From assembly GCA_030762935.1 (NCBI GenBank), contig CM060880.1, positions 18,593,001-18,657,000 of the forward strand: DNA of 64,000 bases. Reading direction: 5' to 3'. The position numbers were made by a program, and so were the translations under genes. The DNA comes from Hymenopus coronatus (taxonomy: Eukaryota > Arthropoda > Insecta > Mantodea > Hymenopodidae). Of the stretch, positions 12,404-22,624 are shown piece after piece (the first letter of the stretch is position 1; each line of letters begins with the position of its first letter). A model generated the notes under the pieces. It made no database searches. It worked only from the letters and a program-made list of their open reading frames with translations, and was not told the origin of the DNA.

Positions 12404-12507
12404 CACCAAGCATTCGCTTACCAAACAGCGAAAACTGAGATCAAATGTTTATCCGTATTATTGTACGGATGTGAGACCTGGAAAAGGACACAAGAAATAC
12501 ATTTACA
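12404..12507 (+). pseudogene. non-LTR reverse transcriptase scrap
   Basis: Reading in the frame of codon 12431, the translation contains TEIKCLSVLLYGCETWKRTQ. The LLYGCETW string is a hallmark of the thumb region of non-LTR retrotransposon reverse transcriptases, preceded as usual by a Lys/Thr-rich stretch. Only about 35 codons survive and there is no start codon. The segment is abutted on the right by an R1 copy, which probably cut it. No catalytic YADD box is present, so it is inactive. The exact LINE clade cannot be told from this length. Confidence 0.65.
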
Positions 12508-13395
12508 AATCTGATGTGTTCCATTCGCACGACTTTCTCTACATCTCTGTAACAAATTATTGTTAATAAGTTTATTCTTCTATCTACTTTGCTAATCGAG
12601 ATAAAAAATTAGCAGAAATGGTTTCATTACTTATGGTTTTATTATTAGTTTCTTATAGGCAGAAGGGAAATAAGGGGATACAAGGCTAAACTGACCGTCA
12701 AATGCTTTAAAATGTGGTTGCTATGGTATAGAAATCTGATTCTTTGCGTGGCCAGGTGTTGATAAATTCCCTTATGAGGAAAGTATAAGTATTTTAAAAC
12801 TGAAATCAATTACAAGGAATATCTTAAAAACGCTCAACTCCAGGGGGGGGGGGGGAAAGCGTATAACATAAATTGTGAGTTTCAACGAGCTCTACATATT
12901 TTGTGTTGTGAGTTTTTGTGTAGGCTCTTACGGTTTAGCAGTTATAGAAAATTCCACAAAATTAATTCGGAATAAAGATGTCTTCAGAGGCCATTCCTAG
13001 AAAATTCAAGATAATTTTATTTGTCATGTAAACATCTTTAATATACGATATTCCATTTTTGAGAAAATCAAACTTTTCAACAATTTTCCCATGTAAAGGG
13101 TAGTTTGGGGTGGGGGATTCCCCTCAGAATCTTCGTGTCGCATCCTTGGAAGATATTTAACTTAAATACCAAGTTAGTTATTTTACTTACTTTTCGTTTT
13201 TGAGTTAACGTATTCACGGACACACTGACACTCACACACGAACGTTTTTCTAAAATGATTGCTTTTAGATTCAGGGGATCCTTAAACATATATTTCCGGT
13301 GAAATCTCGATAACGAATTTTTGGGTGGAGTGCAATACCTTCTGCATACCTACACTACGGATATAGTAAGTGTATAGAAAGTAAAAGTTGCAAGT
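12508..13395 (+). repeat. R1 copy, full length
   Basis: Begins AATCTGATGTGTTCCATTCG, has a G run at 12843-12854, CGTGTCGCATCCTTGGAAGA and TTTCCGGTGAAATCTCGAT, and ends GGATATAGTAAGTGTATAG. The central hairpin is degraded on its right arm. Confidence 0.9.
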
Positions 13396-13877
13396 TTTTA
13401 TTAATCGATGTGAATCGATTACCGAGAATCTGGTGGCCAAAAATCATTAGCTACATTACATTATGGGAAATATCAAAACAATTACCAATTAGAGAAATAA
13501 AGAAGCATCATCATCTCGGTCGATAACGGCTTCACTGGTACGTCGTTATTGGTAGGGTATTCGCACACGCATTTCAACAATAAATGGGATTAGAATCCTC
13601 ACAAAGCGGCCGAATAATGTACTGGTTTTCATTTGGTGAAGACTGTACCAGCAGAGAAGGCGCGAAGAGTCTGTTCTCAAGATCAAATTCGCCCTCTCGA
13701 TGGGTGGTAGTAAAACTCGTGCAAGACTAAAAAGAAAACACAACCACAGACCACGTCTGACATTACAGCACACACCAACCACTCCCACAGACTGACGGCG
13801 GTTTCGATATTTTGTCTCCAAGAGCTTGTACACATCGCCCTCTTGCATCCATCGCTTAGTGCTCTTCAATCTTTAAC
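13396..13877. other. unassigned stretch
   Basis: Contains a 107-codon minus-strand frame (13546-13869) with no recognised domain. A CATCATCATC run at 13508-13514 hints at a LINE tail, but nothing else supports that. Confidence 0.35.
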
Positions 13878-14228
13878 TTTCTCTTAAATACACGGCATTT
13901 TAATCAAAATCGTTTCATCCATTTTTGATAAAAACAAAATATTCAAAAAAGTTTCCACATAAAGGATTAGTTTGGGGGGGGGGGGTTGAAAATCTTCGCG
14001 TCGCATCCTTAGAAGATAATAAAATTAAATACCAAGTTTGATATTTAACGGTCTCTTCGTTTTTGAACTAAGTTGTCCACACACACACACACACACACAT
14101 GGGCCTTTTTATAAAAATATTTTTTTCTGGGGACCTCTGTTGAAATCTAGACATAAAATTTTTCGGTGTAATACAATATCTTCTCTATACACTATGTACA
14201 TAGTACGTGTAGAGAAAGTAAACATATG
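13878..14228 (+). repeat. R1 3' half
   Basis: Starts near CACGGCATTTTAATCAAAAT, includes CGCGTCGCATCCTTAGAAGA, an expanded CA tract at 14079-14099 and the end ACTATGTACATAGTACGTGT. Confidence 0.9.
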
Positions 14229-14298
14229 GATCTTTGAATTTCCTGTAAACAGCCTGCGAAGTCTCTTCTTTCGGAATGATTTCTTAATAATCTGTACA

Positions 14299-14558
14299 CA
14301 TCATCATCATCCTGTTCACTCTTCGGGGACGCAAAGGGCCTGGGTGAAGACATGCCATCGAATTCGCTTCCATGCCGACCTCATCTCATCCCAACACTTC
14401 CCTGCCATTTCTTCTTCGGCTCGTACTGTGTTGCACCAAATCATCCTAGGTCTGCCTCTTCGACTGCTTGAGCCTTGGGGATTCCATTCAAATACCATTC
14501 TTACCATTGGAAGAAGAAAGAGTGCGCCCGCCCATCTTTCAGCTATGTTGTCAACCAA
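14299..14558 (-). pseudogene. LINE reverse transcriptase C-terminal tail
   Basis: The minus-strand translation (14558 down to 14316, 80 codons) matches the tail that follows the reverse transcriptase domain in many non-LTR elements. There is a Trp-rich FEWNPQG segment, a basic RRGRPRMIW box, then alpha-helical sequence ending in WHVFTQALC and a stop. The 3' end is a short ATGATGATG repeat (14299-14311), a common LINE tail. The copy is severely 5'-truncated, as expected from incomplete reverse transcription. The catalytic domain is gone, so it cannot be active. Its clade (CR1/RTE-like versus others) is not resolvable here. Confidence 0.75.
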
Positions 14559-14791
14559 AGAATAGTTCTTTGTCTTTTAAGAGGTTCAAATAATAATCTA
14601 ATTAGCCACGTGTAATAATACAAGTTTTATCCTATACTAATATTAACTGAAATATTCTTATATTTATGAGGAATTCAATTTTAGTCGTGACGTAGGTAGT
14701 GCATTTTTGTTCGTTGCATAACCCCGCCGGAATAAACAGTTTCAATTCTGGTTGTTTAAACTGCACCAAATAAATCAATAGGTGAATGAAA
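14559..14791. other. unassigned stretch
   Basis: Lies between the LINE tail and the recombinase-like frame. It could hold an upstream region for the latter, but no TATA or initiator is clear. Confidence 0.3.
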
Positions 14792-15198
14792 ATGGATATT
14801 TCCGAAGAAGTTTTAGATTATTCTAAGACAGCTGTACTTAATTTGTTACCCGGCTGGTCGAAGGAATTATATGACAAGAATTTTTTTTTTTTTTTTTTAA
14901 TTGCTTCATTTGTATAGCCCCCTTTAACATCAATGGTCATATCGGGGGCTTTCACTTGTAGGTTCAGAACATTAGGTTAAACTTTATATTACTAAACACG
15001 CACATTCACTCTCACATTCATACTTCCAGACTCTATGGGGGATAGGGAATAATTCCAGTTAAAGAAAAATTCCCCGCCGCAGCCGGTAATCGAACCTGGA
15101 ACCTCCGGGTGGACAAGGAATTTTCATTATTTAAAGAATGGGGAGATGCTAGAGGAGTGGAGATAATTTACAATGAAATAAAGTACTTTATTTCACGA
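14792..15198 (+). pseudogene. tyrosine-recombinase-type N-terminal domain, split by a SINE
   Basis: An ATG at 14792 opens a frame reading MDISEEVLDYSKTAVLNLLP and on to LYDK at 14879, where a SINE interrupts it. The frame resumes at 15112 with DKEFSLFKEWGDARGVEI and stops at 15196-15198. The pattern Leu-Leu-Pro-x-x-Ser-Lys-x-x-Tyr-x-Lys-Glu-Phe-x-x-Phe-x-x-Trp is typical of the SAM-like core-binding domain of tyrosine recombinases, as found in Crypton/DIRS-type elements and their host-domesticated relatives. About 57 codons survive. The catalytic Arg-His-Arg-Tyr domain is not seen downstream, where another repeat and the hAT follow. The family call comes from recognised spacing, not from a search. 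It could be a first exon of a host gene or a relic. Confidence 0.5.
14880..15111 (-). repeat. SINE family F copy with target duplication
   Basis: Minus-strand insertion whose poly-A tail appears as a T run (14883-14899). It contains TTGTATAGCCCCCTTTAAC, ATCGGGGGCTTTCACTTG, TTCCAGACTCTATGGGGGAT and the reversed B box GGTAATCGAACC. It is flanked by GACAAGAA on the left (14874) and GACAAGGAA on the right (15112), one indel apart, consistent with a retroposition target duplication. Confidence 0.8.
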
Positions 15199-15408
15199 TG
15201 AATAAAGACTTGTTTTTGTTGCTTCCTAGGATACATGAAATTTATATGAAGTCCATAGGATAGGATAAAGTTTATTTCTTTGACGTCCTCAGCCATTGTG
15301 GCTAATTGTTTATAATATACTTTACTACGAACTAGCTAAACTATTTAACAAAATACAGCGCACGTGCATGTGAACTCTACAAACAGAATGAAACCTTAGC
15401 ATTGCAGC
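15199..15408. other. unassigned stretch
   Basis: AT-rich. A block reading AGGATAAAGTTTATTTCTTT is followed by GACGTCCTCAGCCATTGTGG, possibly an unrecognised SINE piece. Confidence 0.3.
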
Positions 15409-15416
15409 CACTAGAT

Positions 15417-15431
15417 CAACGGTTCCCAACC
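15417..15431 (+). repeat. hAT left terminal inverted repeat
   Basis: CAACGGTTCCCAACC pairs with the right end, with differences at positions 3, 4 and 6. Confidence 0.9.
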
Positions 15432-15440
15432 GGTGTGCCT

Positions 15441-15458
15441 CGGCACCCTAGGGTGCCG
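15441..15458. repeat. 18-bp perfect palindrome in hAT left end
   Basis: CGGCACCCTAGGGTGCCG is exactly self-complementary. Its half-site GGGTGCC recurs at 15472-15479, 17846-17853 and 17873-17880, so it may be a transposase-binding site. Confidence 0.85.
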
Positions 15459-15661
15459 TGTGATTGGCTAAGGGGTGCCGCGAGATATTGAGATAAACAA
15501 AAAAAAATACCTTCTACTGAAGCCTTAAGTCTTGTAAGGTCTTGAAATAAAATAAGTCAAATCAACTACTCTCATGCACGGCAGATGGTGATAGTGGTCG
15601 ATTCATTTCAATAATTCAGTTATACTAGTATCCCACAGATGGCATTACAGCTATACTCTGC

Positions 15662-15708
15662 CGAACATTCCCGAGACTACTCGCTTCCTCACGAACATTC
15701 CCGAGACT
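15662..15708. repeat. direct repeat upstream of hAT promoter
   Basis: CGAACATTCCCGAGACT occurs twice, at 15662-15678 and 15692-15708, starts 30 bp apart. It lies 13 bp before the TATA box and could be a binding site. Confidence 0.8.
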
Positions 15709-15720
15709 TCGACAGATGAA

Positions 15721-15755
15721 TATATAAAAGTGTACGCCGCTTGGTGCTTTTAGTT
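15721..15755 (+). promoter_or_regulatory. TATA promoter of the hAT transposase
   Basis: TATATAAAAG at 15721-15730, with an initiator-like TTTTAGTTG about 28 bp later and the transposase ATG at 15788. The spacing fits an RNA polymerase II core promoter. Confidence 0.65.
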
Positions 15756-15787
15756 GTCTTCCTCGCGTTGATTCACAGTGTTTAGCT

Positions 15788-17698
15788 ATGGATAAGTTCA
15801 TTGTTAAACGTAAACGCCAGGACAGTGAAAGTGAACAGTCGGCTCCTACTGCTTGCTTTAAGAAGCCAAATCTTACAGTTTCTCCCGGACCGTCGAATTC
15901 ACCACATAAAGAAGACAAACGAAAGAAAAGAACATACCAGGACAGTTACTTAGCGTATGGATTTAAGTGGAATACAACGAGGAAAACCCTATCCCTGTGT
16001 GTTTAGTTTGTGGCGAAACACTTAGCAACGAGGCCATGGTACCTAGCAAACTGAAGTGGCATCTTACAACAAAGCATCCTAGTGTGTCACAGAAAAGTGT
16101 AATGTATTTCTCACATATATTAGAAGGGGAGAAGAATACAGCTGTGCGAATGGTAAAGAGAATGACCATAGGTGATACTGCTCTTGAAGCCTCATTTAAA
16201 GTAGCAGAACTGAAAGCTAAAAACAAGAAACCTCATACTCTTGGAGAGGAAATCATTGGCCCTGCATGTCAAGTTATAGTTTCAACAACACTTGGCGAAG
16301 GAGCAGCTAATCAAATTTCGAAAGTTCCTCTGTCCAACAACACAATCAGCCGCAGGATATCTGAAATGTCATGCAATGTCAACGAACAAGTCACGGAGAA
16401 AATAAAAACGTATAGAACATTTGCTTTGCAAGTAGATGAGAGTCTCGATATTGGTGACAAACCGCAACTCCTTGGTTTTATCAGATATATTGATGAAAAA
16501 GATATTAGTGAACAGTTTCTGTTCTGTAGACCGCTGGAGACTACAACCACAGGCCATGATATTTTCGTTTCTATTAATTCCTATCTCAATGACCATGATC
16601 TTTCATGGAAAGACTGTTGTGGTATATGTACAGATGGTGCACCTTCTATGTCTGGGAAAATTAAAGGTTTTACTGCCAGAGCTCCCAATGAAAATGCATC
16701 CATTATTATAACTCACTGTTTTCTACATAGAGAGGCATTAGTCGTGAAAGCGTGTAATGAAGATTTTGCTGAAGTGTTTAACCAAGTTGTGAAAATGGTG
16801 AACTATATGAAGTCTCGACCTTTAAAGTGCAGAATTTTTGAACAGTTATGTCGCGCAACGTATGCAGCTCATACCTCTTTGTTACTTCACACAGAAGTAA
16901 GGTGGTTGTCGCGGGGTCGTGTATTGAACCGGTTTCTCGAACTTAAAGAACAGCTGAAAAAAAAAAATTAAGGATGAAAATCAAGACACATTTCATGAGC
17001 TCTTACTAAGTGATTCTTGGTGTTTTGAACTGTCGTATCTGGCAGATATTTTTCATAAGCTGAATGAACTGAATGTTTCGATGCAGGGTCGACATGAAAC
17101 AATAATCTCCTCAACCAATAAAATGAAAAGTTTTAAAAGAAAACTTAGTTCTTGGAAGTCTGCAGTTCAAAAAGAAGATTTGCCGAACTTTCCATCTCTT
17201 CTTAATGTGGCAGGAGATAAAGATCTGGGTAAACTGAAAGACCGCATTTGTGATCACTTATCAAGATTGCAAGATGCAATAGATGCGTACTTTCCAACTA
17301 TTTCCACTACAAATCTCGACTGGGTTGTCTCACCATTTGATTTCGTAGATAGTGCAGAGGAAATAGATTTCACTGCTTGCGAACGAGATGAATTTATTGA
17401 TCTTTGCGCTGATTCCACTCTCAAAGGTAAGTTCACCAAGAGTGAGGCGTCGGTGGCTAGTTTTTGGCTTCAACGGAGAGAGGAGTGCCCTAACCTAATG
17501 AAGAAAGCAATTAACGCACTTTTGCCCTTTTCAACATCCTATCTATGCGAGCAAACCTTCTCTTCTATGGTGACAATAAAATGCAAAGCAAGAAATAGAC
17601 TGAATAACCTTGAGGATGATTTGCGTGTTTCACTGTCAACTGTAAGACCCGACATCACATATCTATGTTCTAAGCATCAATCACAAGCTTCACATTAA
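15788..17698 (+). pseudogene. ZBED5-like hAT transposase, two frameshifts
   Basis: The ATG at 15788 begins a basic N-terminus (MDKFIVKRKR, KRKKRTYQDSYLAYGFKW). A one-base shift near 15968 moves the frame to codons starting at 15967. These hold a BED-type zinc finger (CLVCG, then KWHLTTKH, i.e. Cys-x2-Cys-x16-His-x4-His) and the transposase core with LQVDESLDI (first catalytic Asp), GICTDGAPSMSG (second Asp) and ITHCFLHREALVVKAC. An A run at 16957-16967 gives a second shift back to the first frame. That frame continues from about 16970 through the C-terminal hAT dimerisation domain (FSTSYLCEQTFSSMVTIKCK, ARNRL) to TAA at 17696. Total length, about 635 codons, fits ZBED5-like transposases. The two shifts cancel and the rest of the frame is clean, so inactivation looks recent. 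Confidence 0.9.
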
Positions 17699-17893
17699 TC
17701 ATTAATCGAACAAAATTTATTGATGTATTTTTACTCAGTGATTGTAGTAAAGTTTACTGTATTATGTTATGGTGTACGTTATTATTATATAATATTTCAA
17801 TAAATTAACATATTAAGCTTAATTTTCTTTTAATTCAAGGAAGGGTGCCCCTAGTGTTTAATGTTATTCCCAAGGGTGCCGTGAACTTCAAAA

Positions 17894-17908
17894 GGTTGGG
17901 AAACACTG
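17894..17908 (-). repeat. hAT right terminal inverted repeat
   Basis: GGTTGGGAAACACTG, the complement of CAGTGTTTCCCAACC; CACTAGAT follows immediately. Confidence 0.9.
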
Positions 17909-17916
17909 CACTAGAT

Positions 17917-18324
17917 AATAGTACGTATAGCCTACTTCATGTTCTGCTTCTGAAATTGCGCGAAACCTTCCGAACGAAGGCTAAGGAGCCGAGCGCCCAG
18001 AAAAAGTGCACGCACGTAGGTGACCAGTCCATTTTCACTTTCTGAACCTAATTTCTTTGCTGATTTCCTTCTGAGCTGCTTTATTCTACTAATCTAAATT
18101 TGGTATCTTCCGAGGCTACAAAAACTACCATAATATTACTCAAGACATCTGTTTATAACTAATAAATTCTTTTCGATTTCTTTTATCGCTAATGTTTCAC
18201 ACTGGTACAACATGGATTTTACGTTTGTGTTGAATAATCTTAGTATAGGTAGTATAATGTCTTGACTGTTAAGATGATGCATTCGCATAACCTCGTTTTC
18301 CATCCATTATTCCATAAAAATTAA
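17917..18324. other. unassigned stretch
   Basis: The pre-insertion flank of the hAT. No feature recognised. Confidence 0.35.
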
Positions 18325-18640
18325 TTTATTTTTGTATCAAGTTAATCGAGATAAACAGAAATTGTTTTATTACACGTTTCCCTCTGCTATCTACTAGGTA
18401 GACACAGGATTTGTAATGGGTCGCATATGGTAGCTTTGAAATTCCACATTCTTTGCATATTACGAGAAACAACTGAATTATGGCATCCCTTCAAAAACCG
18501 ACAAAAGTATGAAACATTCAAACCAATAAAGAGGGCCATCTCGGAAAGTGCTGACACATAAAAGTTTATTAAAGCTGTGTAGCTACCCTTGGTTTATCAC
18601 TTGTACAGGAGTATACAAAATCCATTAAAACGATGAAGAC
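18325..18640 (+). repeat. degraded R1 5' half
   Basis: Weak but ordered matches: GTTAATCGAGATAAACAG, TTCTTTGCATATTACGAG, AACCAATAAAGAGGGCCATC and TCGGAAAGTGC. It is older or more diverged than the other copies. Confidence 0.45.
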
Positions 18641-19314
18641 TTCACAGAAATGTTGGTCGAAAAATCAAGTTAATATATCATACAAATATGATTAACATAT
18701 GGGTGGAGAGTGAACAACTTAAGGGGGTCAGGATAAGCCGATTACTCTCTTGTTTTCACACTTCTAGTTATGCTTGTTCCTATGAGGCTACTCTACTAAC
18801 GCATATTGGGTATTTATTGCACAGAAAAGAATTCTACGAACCATCTTTCAGTTGAAGAGTATGGGCTCCTGTAAACCTTATTTTATACAATATACATTTT
18901 AAAGTTTCTTTCCATTTATATTTTAATAGCATACTCTTTTTGAAATCAAACAAGAAATAATTTTACAAAAATTCAAATTTTCATAATTACAATACTCGAA
19001 ATGCACATTTGTTATCCATTGAAAACCCACCTGCATACTCTGGCGTTGTGCTTCTGAATAAGTTACCGTTGAATATATACAAAAATTGCCTTACAATAGG
19101 TTTAAGCAAAATGTAAAACAATTGTTAATGGATCAATCTTTCTATTCAGTGAAGGGGTTTTTAAGTAACAAGTTTTAAAATGTTATTGGTTATGTATTTT
19201 ACCGTTTTTCTTTTTATCCTGATGTGTACTATTGGCATGTTACAAATAAAATGCAATTCAATTACGAAACGAAACATAGAAGAATAAGCTTTTTGTTGCA
19301 GATTAAGTAGAATA
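18641..19314. other. unassigned stretch
   Basis: AT-rich; nothing recognised. Confidence 0.35.
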
Positions 19315-19435
19315 TGAATGGAACAGATTATATGTTTTATTCAGGGGGTCTCAAAACCTGTATTCCAATTGAACTCTCCTTATCGAAGTTTTTAATTGGA
19401 ATGCCAAATTTACTCTACGTATGTACTACAGAAGG
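19315..19435 (+). repeat. R1 terminal fragment
   Basis: CAGGGGGTCTCAAAACCTGT, then TGAACTCTCCTTATCGAAG and GGAATGCCAAATTTACTC, equivalent to the final 120 bp of R1. The terminal palindrome is eroded. Confidence 0.6.
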
Positions 19436-19974
19436 TAGAGGTAAGCAGCATGGTTACGCAGTGCGTAACTGGGTTAGAATGCACGTGTGGGAAGGAGTAC
19501 CTGGCAGAATCACACGCTTGCGTGATAGACACCACTTGGCCAATGAATGGGAAATAGAGCAAGAGTACAGATACAGCCATATGGCGCTAACGCCTCTACT
19601 GACCTCAAGCTGGGCAAATCGATGTCCAGGTCAAGTCGAGCTGCAGCTTCGTCACAGGTTTGGTCACATTTGTTCGCAGCTTCAGCCACCCATTCCTCTG
19701 TCCGCGTTATTATACTAAAAGTATTTAAGGATATGTTTTCAAACCAATTATAAAAGTGTTTTGATGTTAATGAGACTCATGTATGCTTTTAGTTATACTC
19801 TTTAACGGTCACTGTAGGTAACCATGACAGCCGAGTGTTTGGAAGGAGTATGGCAAGGGTGTTTTAAAAGCAAAGCTATAAGCTAAAGACCTGCAAAGTT
19901 GAAAATCACCGAATTAATCGCCGAAGTATGGCATATCCATATAAATGCTACATTCTTAAACATGGATTTCCTTA
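19436..19974. other. unassigned, more GC-rich stretch
   Basis: Two overlapping plus frames (19314-19718 and 19547-19753) run through a locally GC-richer block. Neither translation resembles a family I know. It may be a small exon, a TE coding scrap or chance. Confidence 0.3.
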
Positions 19975-20860
19975 GTGCACTGACCTTTCTCTCCCATGTA
20001 CAATGCACATAGCAGAAAGAGAAGATATTGCATTGCACCCAAAAATTCAATGCAGAGAGAGGCCTAATAGGTAATGCTGTTTTAGGACCGCTGAACCCAT
20101 TTATGACATGTTTTTAGAACTAAAAAAAAAGTACACGTGTTTGCGTGTGAAATGCATAAATCAAAAACGAAAAATTGGTTAAGTACCAAACTCGGTATTT
20201 AAGTTTAGTATCTTCCAAGCATACAACACGAATTCTCCCACCTTAAAACTATGCTTTAAATAGATGTTTTTCATTTTTTGAACATTTTATTTTTCTCAAA
20301 AAATTGATTAAAATACTGTATACATGTTTACATGACAAAATGAATATACTGAATTTTCTAGGAATAGCCTCTGAAAGCCTCTTCATTCTCGATGAATTCT
20401 GCATTACAGGTAAACCGTAAGATAATCAAAAACTTACTACACAAAAAATGTAGACCACGTTTATACACACACTTTTTGGTGTTGTTTTTTTTTTTTCTTT
20501 CTTTCTTTTTTGAGTCAATCGTTTCGGGGATATTCTTTGTTATTTTCAGTTTTAAGCTACTTAAACTTTTCTCAAAAGGGAGGTCATGGTTTCATCTCTC
20601 TTTTGTTTAACTCCTGGCCGTACAAAGCGAACCAAATTTCAATTGTTTCATATAGGGACAGGCTTTTTAAAAGATTTGACTATGGTTTTAGCCTAGTGTA
20701 TTAGATTATTTCTCTTCTATTTAGAAGGAATTAATACAACCATTTCTGGTAATGTTTACCTCGAGTACCACGATGCAGATAAAGGAATGATCTTTTGTAA
20801 CAATAGTTGTAGAGAAAGTCACGCGAATGGAACACATCAGATTTTGGTTTTTTTAAGTAT
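19975..20860 (-). repeat. R1 copy, near full length
   Basis: Starts with CATGTACAATGCACATAGC, has CAAAAACGAAAAATTGGTTA and the hairpin relic AAGTACCAAACTCGGTATTT, and ends AGAGAAAGTCACGCGAATGG plus AACACATCAGATTTT. Confidence 0.88.
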
Positions 20861-21759
20861 ATTTCCAAAACTATGAAAACGATTTCCATATTCAGGAATA
20901 AACCCGTTTCATATCTTTATGTGTGGAGATTCACGGAGACATTGAACAAGTGAAGCGATAACCTACATAACAGGTTTTCCCCAAGGTGACAACACTCGCC
21001 CGTGCGGAGCCGTTGAAACCGGCTTCATCTTCATAAACAAAACATGTACACTACATCCGTCTTTGACGGGATCAAAACACCGCGACACGATACCAAATAC
21101 TTCACTCTAAATTGCTTTTCATCAGATTATTATGGAAATATAAACTTCAGGAGATGTACCTACTTCTTCAGTCCTTACTCGAGGTGCATACTGTTAGCCG
21201 ATATACGAGTCTGATGTAGCCTGCTCAATTTCAAGTTTGTATTTGGATGTTGCATAGAAAAATGGAAACTTGTAGACATTATTTCTGCTGTAAGAGTTTA
21301 GTCTGTCTCCACATTTTCCGGAATTCGCTAACTTAAAGTGCCATTCACATAGAAAATTAACCGTAGACACGCTGACTTATAGTACAAACGCAGAATTTAA
21401 TGCACCATGAGCATTCTCAATGATAAACGTAAACGCAGGCAATAACCAATCAGAAATTAAAACAAGTGAACTGGGCCTTGCGAGTGAATAGCAAACTAAA
21501 ATGTCTGGCAGAGTCGAGAGTGTGACAGCATTCGTGCACATGCAAACTAGAGTAACCAATTTCCTTGGTGTTTTACATTTTAAAGAACGGTTGTCTCGTC
21601 CAGACGCTGGTGGATTCATCCCCTTAATTAAAGTAGAATTAACGGAGGAGAAATGTGAAAGATTCATCAAGCGAAGCCATTTTAATAGCACTTCGAGCGG
21701 TGTTCTCATTGGTTGATACCTACGTTGCATTTAACTTTGACATAAAAGCCTGGCGTTTG
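20861..21759. other. unassigned stretch with a 117-codon minus frame
   Basis: The minus-strand frame 21730-21377 is one of the longer ones outside known repeats. Its translation is mixed hydrophobic with no motif I recognise, and a plus frame (21501-21716) overlaps it. No splice or promoter evidence was seen. Confidence 0.3.
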
Positions 21760-22034
21760 CAAGCTTCTATTTTTTTTTTTTTTGGTAGTGTTTAACGCCC
21801 GCTTTAACTACTAATGGCACCGCAGGCGGTGACACTGATGATACATGAATGATGATGGAGCACCGGTGGAATGCGATGGCGGGGGAAACCGGAGTACCCG
21901 GAGAAAACCCGCCCCAGCGCCGTTTTGTCCACCACAAATCTCACATGCGGTCGCTTGGGATCGAACCCCGGCCGTCTAGGTGAGAGTCGAGTGGTCTAAC
22001 CACTCGGCCACGGCGCGGCCCCTCAAGCTTCTAT
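21760..22034 (-). mobile_element. SINE family C copy with perfect 11-bp target duplication
   Basis: The body is 21771-22023. Read on the minus strand it starts with a tRNA-Leu-like head, GCCGTGGCCGAGTGGTTAGA (A box) and GGGGTTCGATCCC (B box). It goes on through GGGTTTTCTCCGGGTACTCC and GGAGCACCGGTGG complement blocks to GCGGGCGTTAAACACTA, and ends in a poly-A tail (T run 21771-21783). CAAGCTTCTAT is duplicated exactly at 21760-21770 and 22024-22034. The good promoter boxes and exact duplication mark a fairly young Pol III retroposon mobilised by LINE machinery. Confidence 0.93.
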
Positions 22035-22624
22035 GTTAACGTACTCCGATTATGTCAATGTAACCATCGTGAATGAGCCTATACATATATTGGCTGCAAG
22101 CTTCTGTGTTTACGTTACGTCTACGGTTGATTTTCGATGTGAATGGCCCTAAGTGTCAAGTTGTCAGAAAGGTCTACGTCGGCTTAGGAAGTATCCTGGG
22201 TCTTAAGCAGCACAGCGGCAGGTTTTTGTTTGCCAAATCCCAGTCACTTATTCTAGTGATGTAAAATCATGAAACATGAAACCTTAAAAGAAAGAACATA
22301 AGGAAGTTCCAAACAACTTTTTATGCTTCAAGTTATATTCATACATTCCGGGACACTTCATGTGTCATGATAAAGTACGCGGTAGTTATACAGCAAGCAC
22401 AGCTATAGTACATATTGCAATGTGTTTTAGCACACTTAACTTACAGATAAAAGATTGTATCATAAACTTTTCATTGTCATATCAATAATGTGTGTAGAGA
22501 AGCTGACCCTCCTGCAGATCTTCAGAAAAGATAAAAAGAAAGCTCAGAGGAAAACAATTTTAGAAATAATATTTTGGTCGAAATCCTTAGTCATTTTTAA
22601 GCAAATTAAAATTAAAGAAATATT
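22035..22624. other. unassigned stretch
   Basis: Nothing recognised. A second GCAAGCTTCTGTG near 22097 resembles the SINE target site but has no SINE attached. Confidence 0.35.

Larger units (their letters stand above)
15409..17916 (+). mobile_element. complete Buster-type hAT transposon
   Basis: The element spans 15417-17908 (2492 bp). Its ends are 15-bp imperfect inverted repeats, CAACGGTTCCCAACC on the left and CAGTGTTTCCCAACC read inward on the right. It is flanked by a perfect 8-bp duplication CACTAGAT (15409-15416 and 17909-17916). The centre TA of that duplication fits the nnnTAnnn target of Buster-type hAT elements. One ZBED5-like transposase on the plus strand fills the interior and is frameshifted twice. 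Subterminal GGTGCC motifs occur near both ends. It is probably dead for autonomous movement but structurally intact, so it could still be moved by transposase supplied from elsewhere. Confidence 0.95.

Noticed and set aside
13508..13514. CATCATC run as a LINE 3' tail
   Set aside because: No LINE coding sequence adjoins it; the run is too short.
21985..22023. Possible tRNA-Leu gene on the minus strand (GCCGTGGCCGAGTGGTTAGA)
   Set aside because: It is the head of a SINE with poly-A tail and target duplication. No complete cloverleaf was found.
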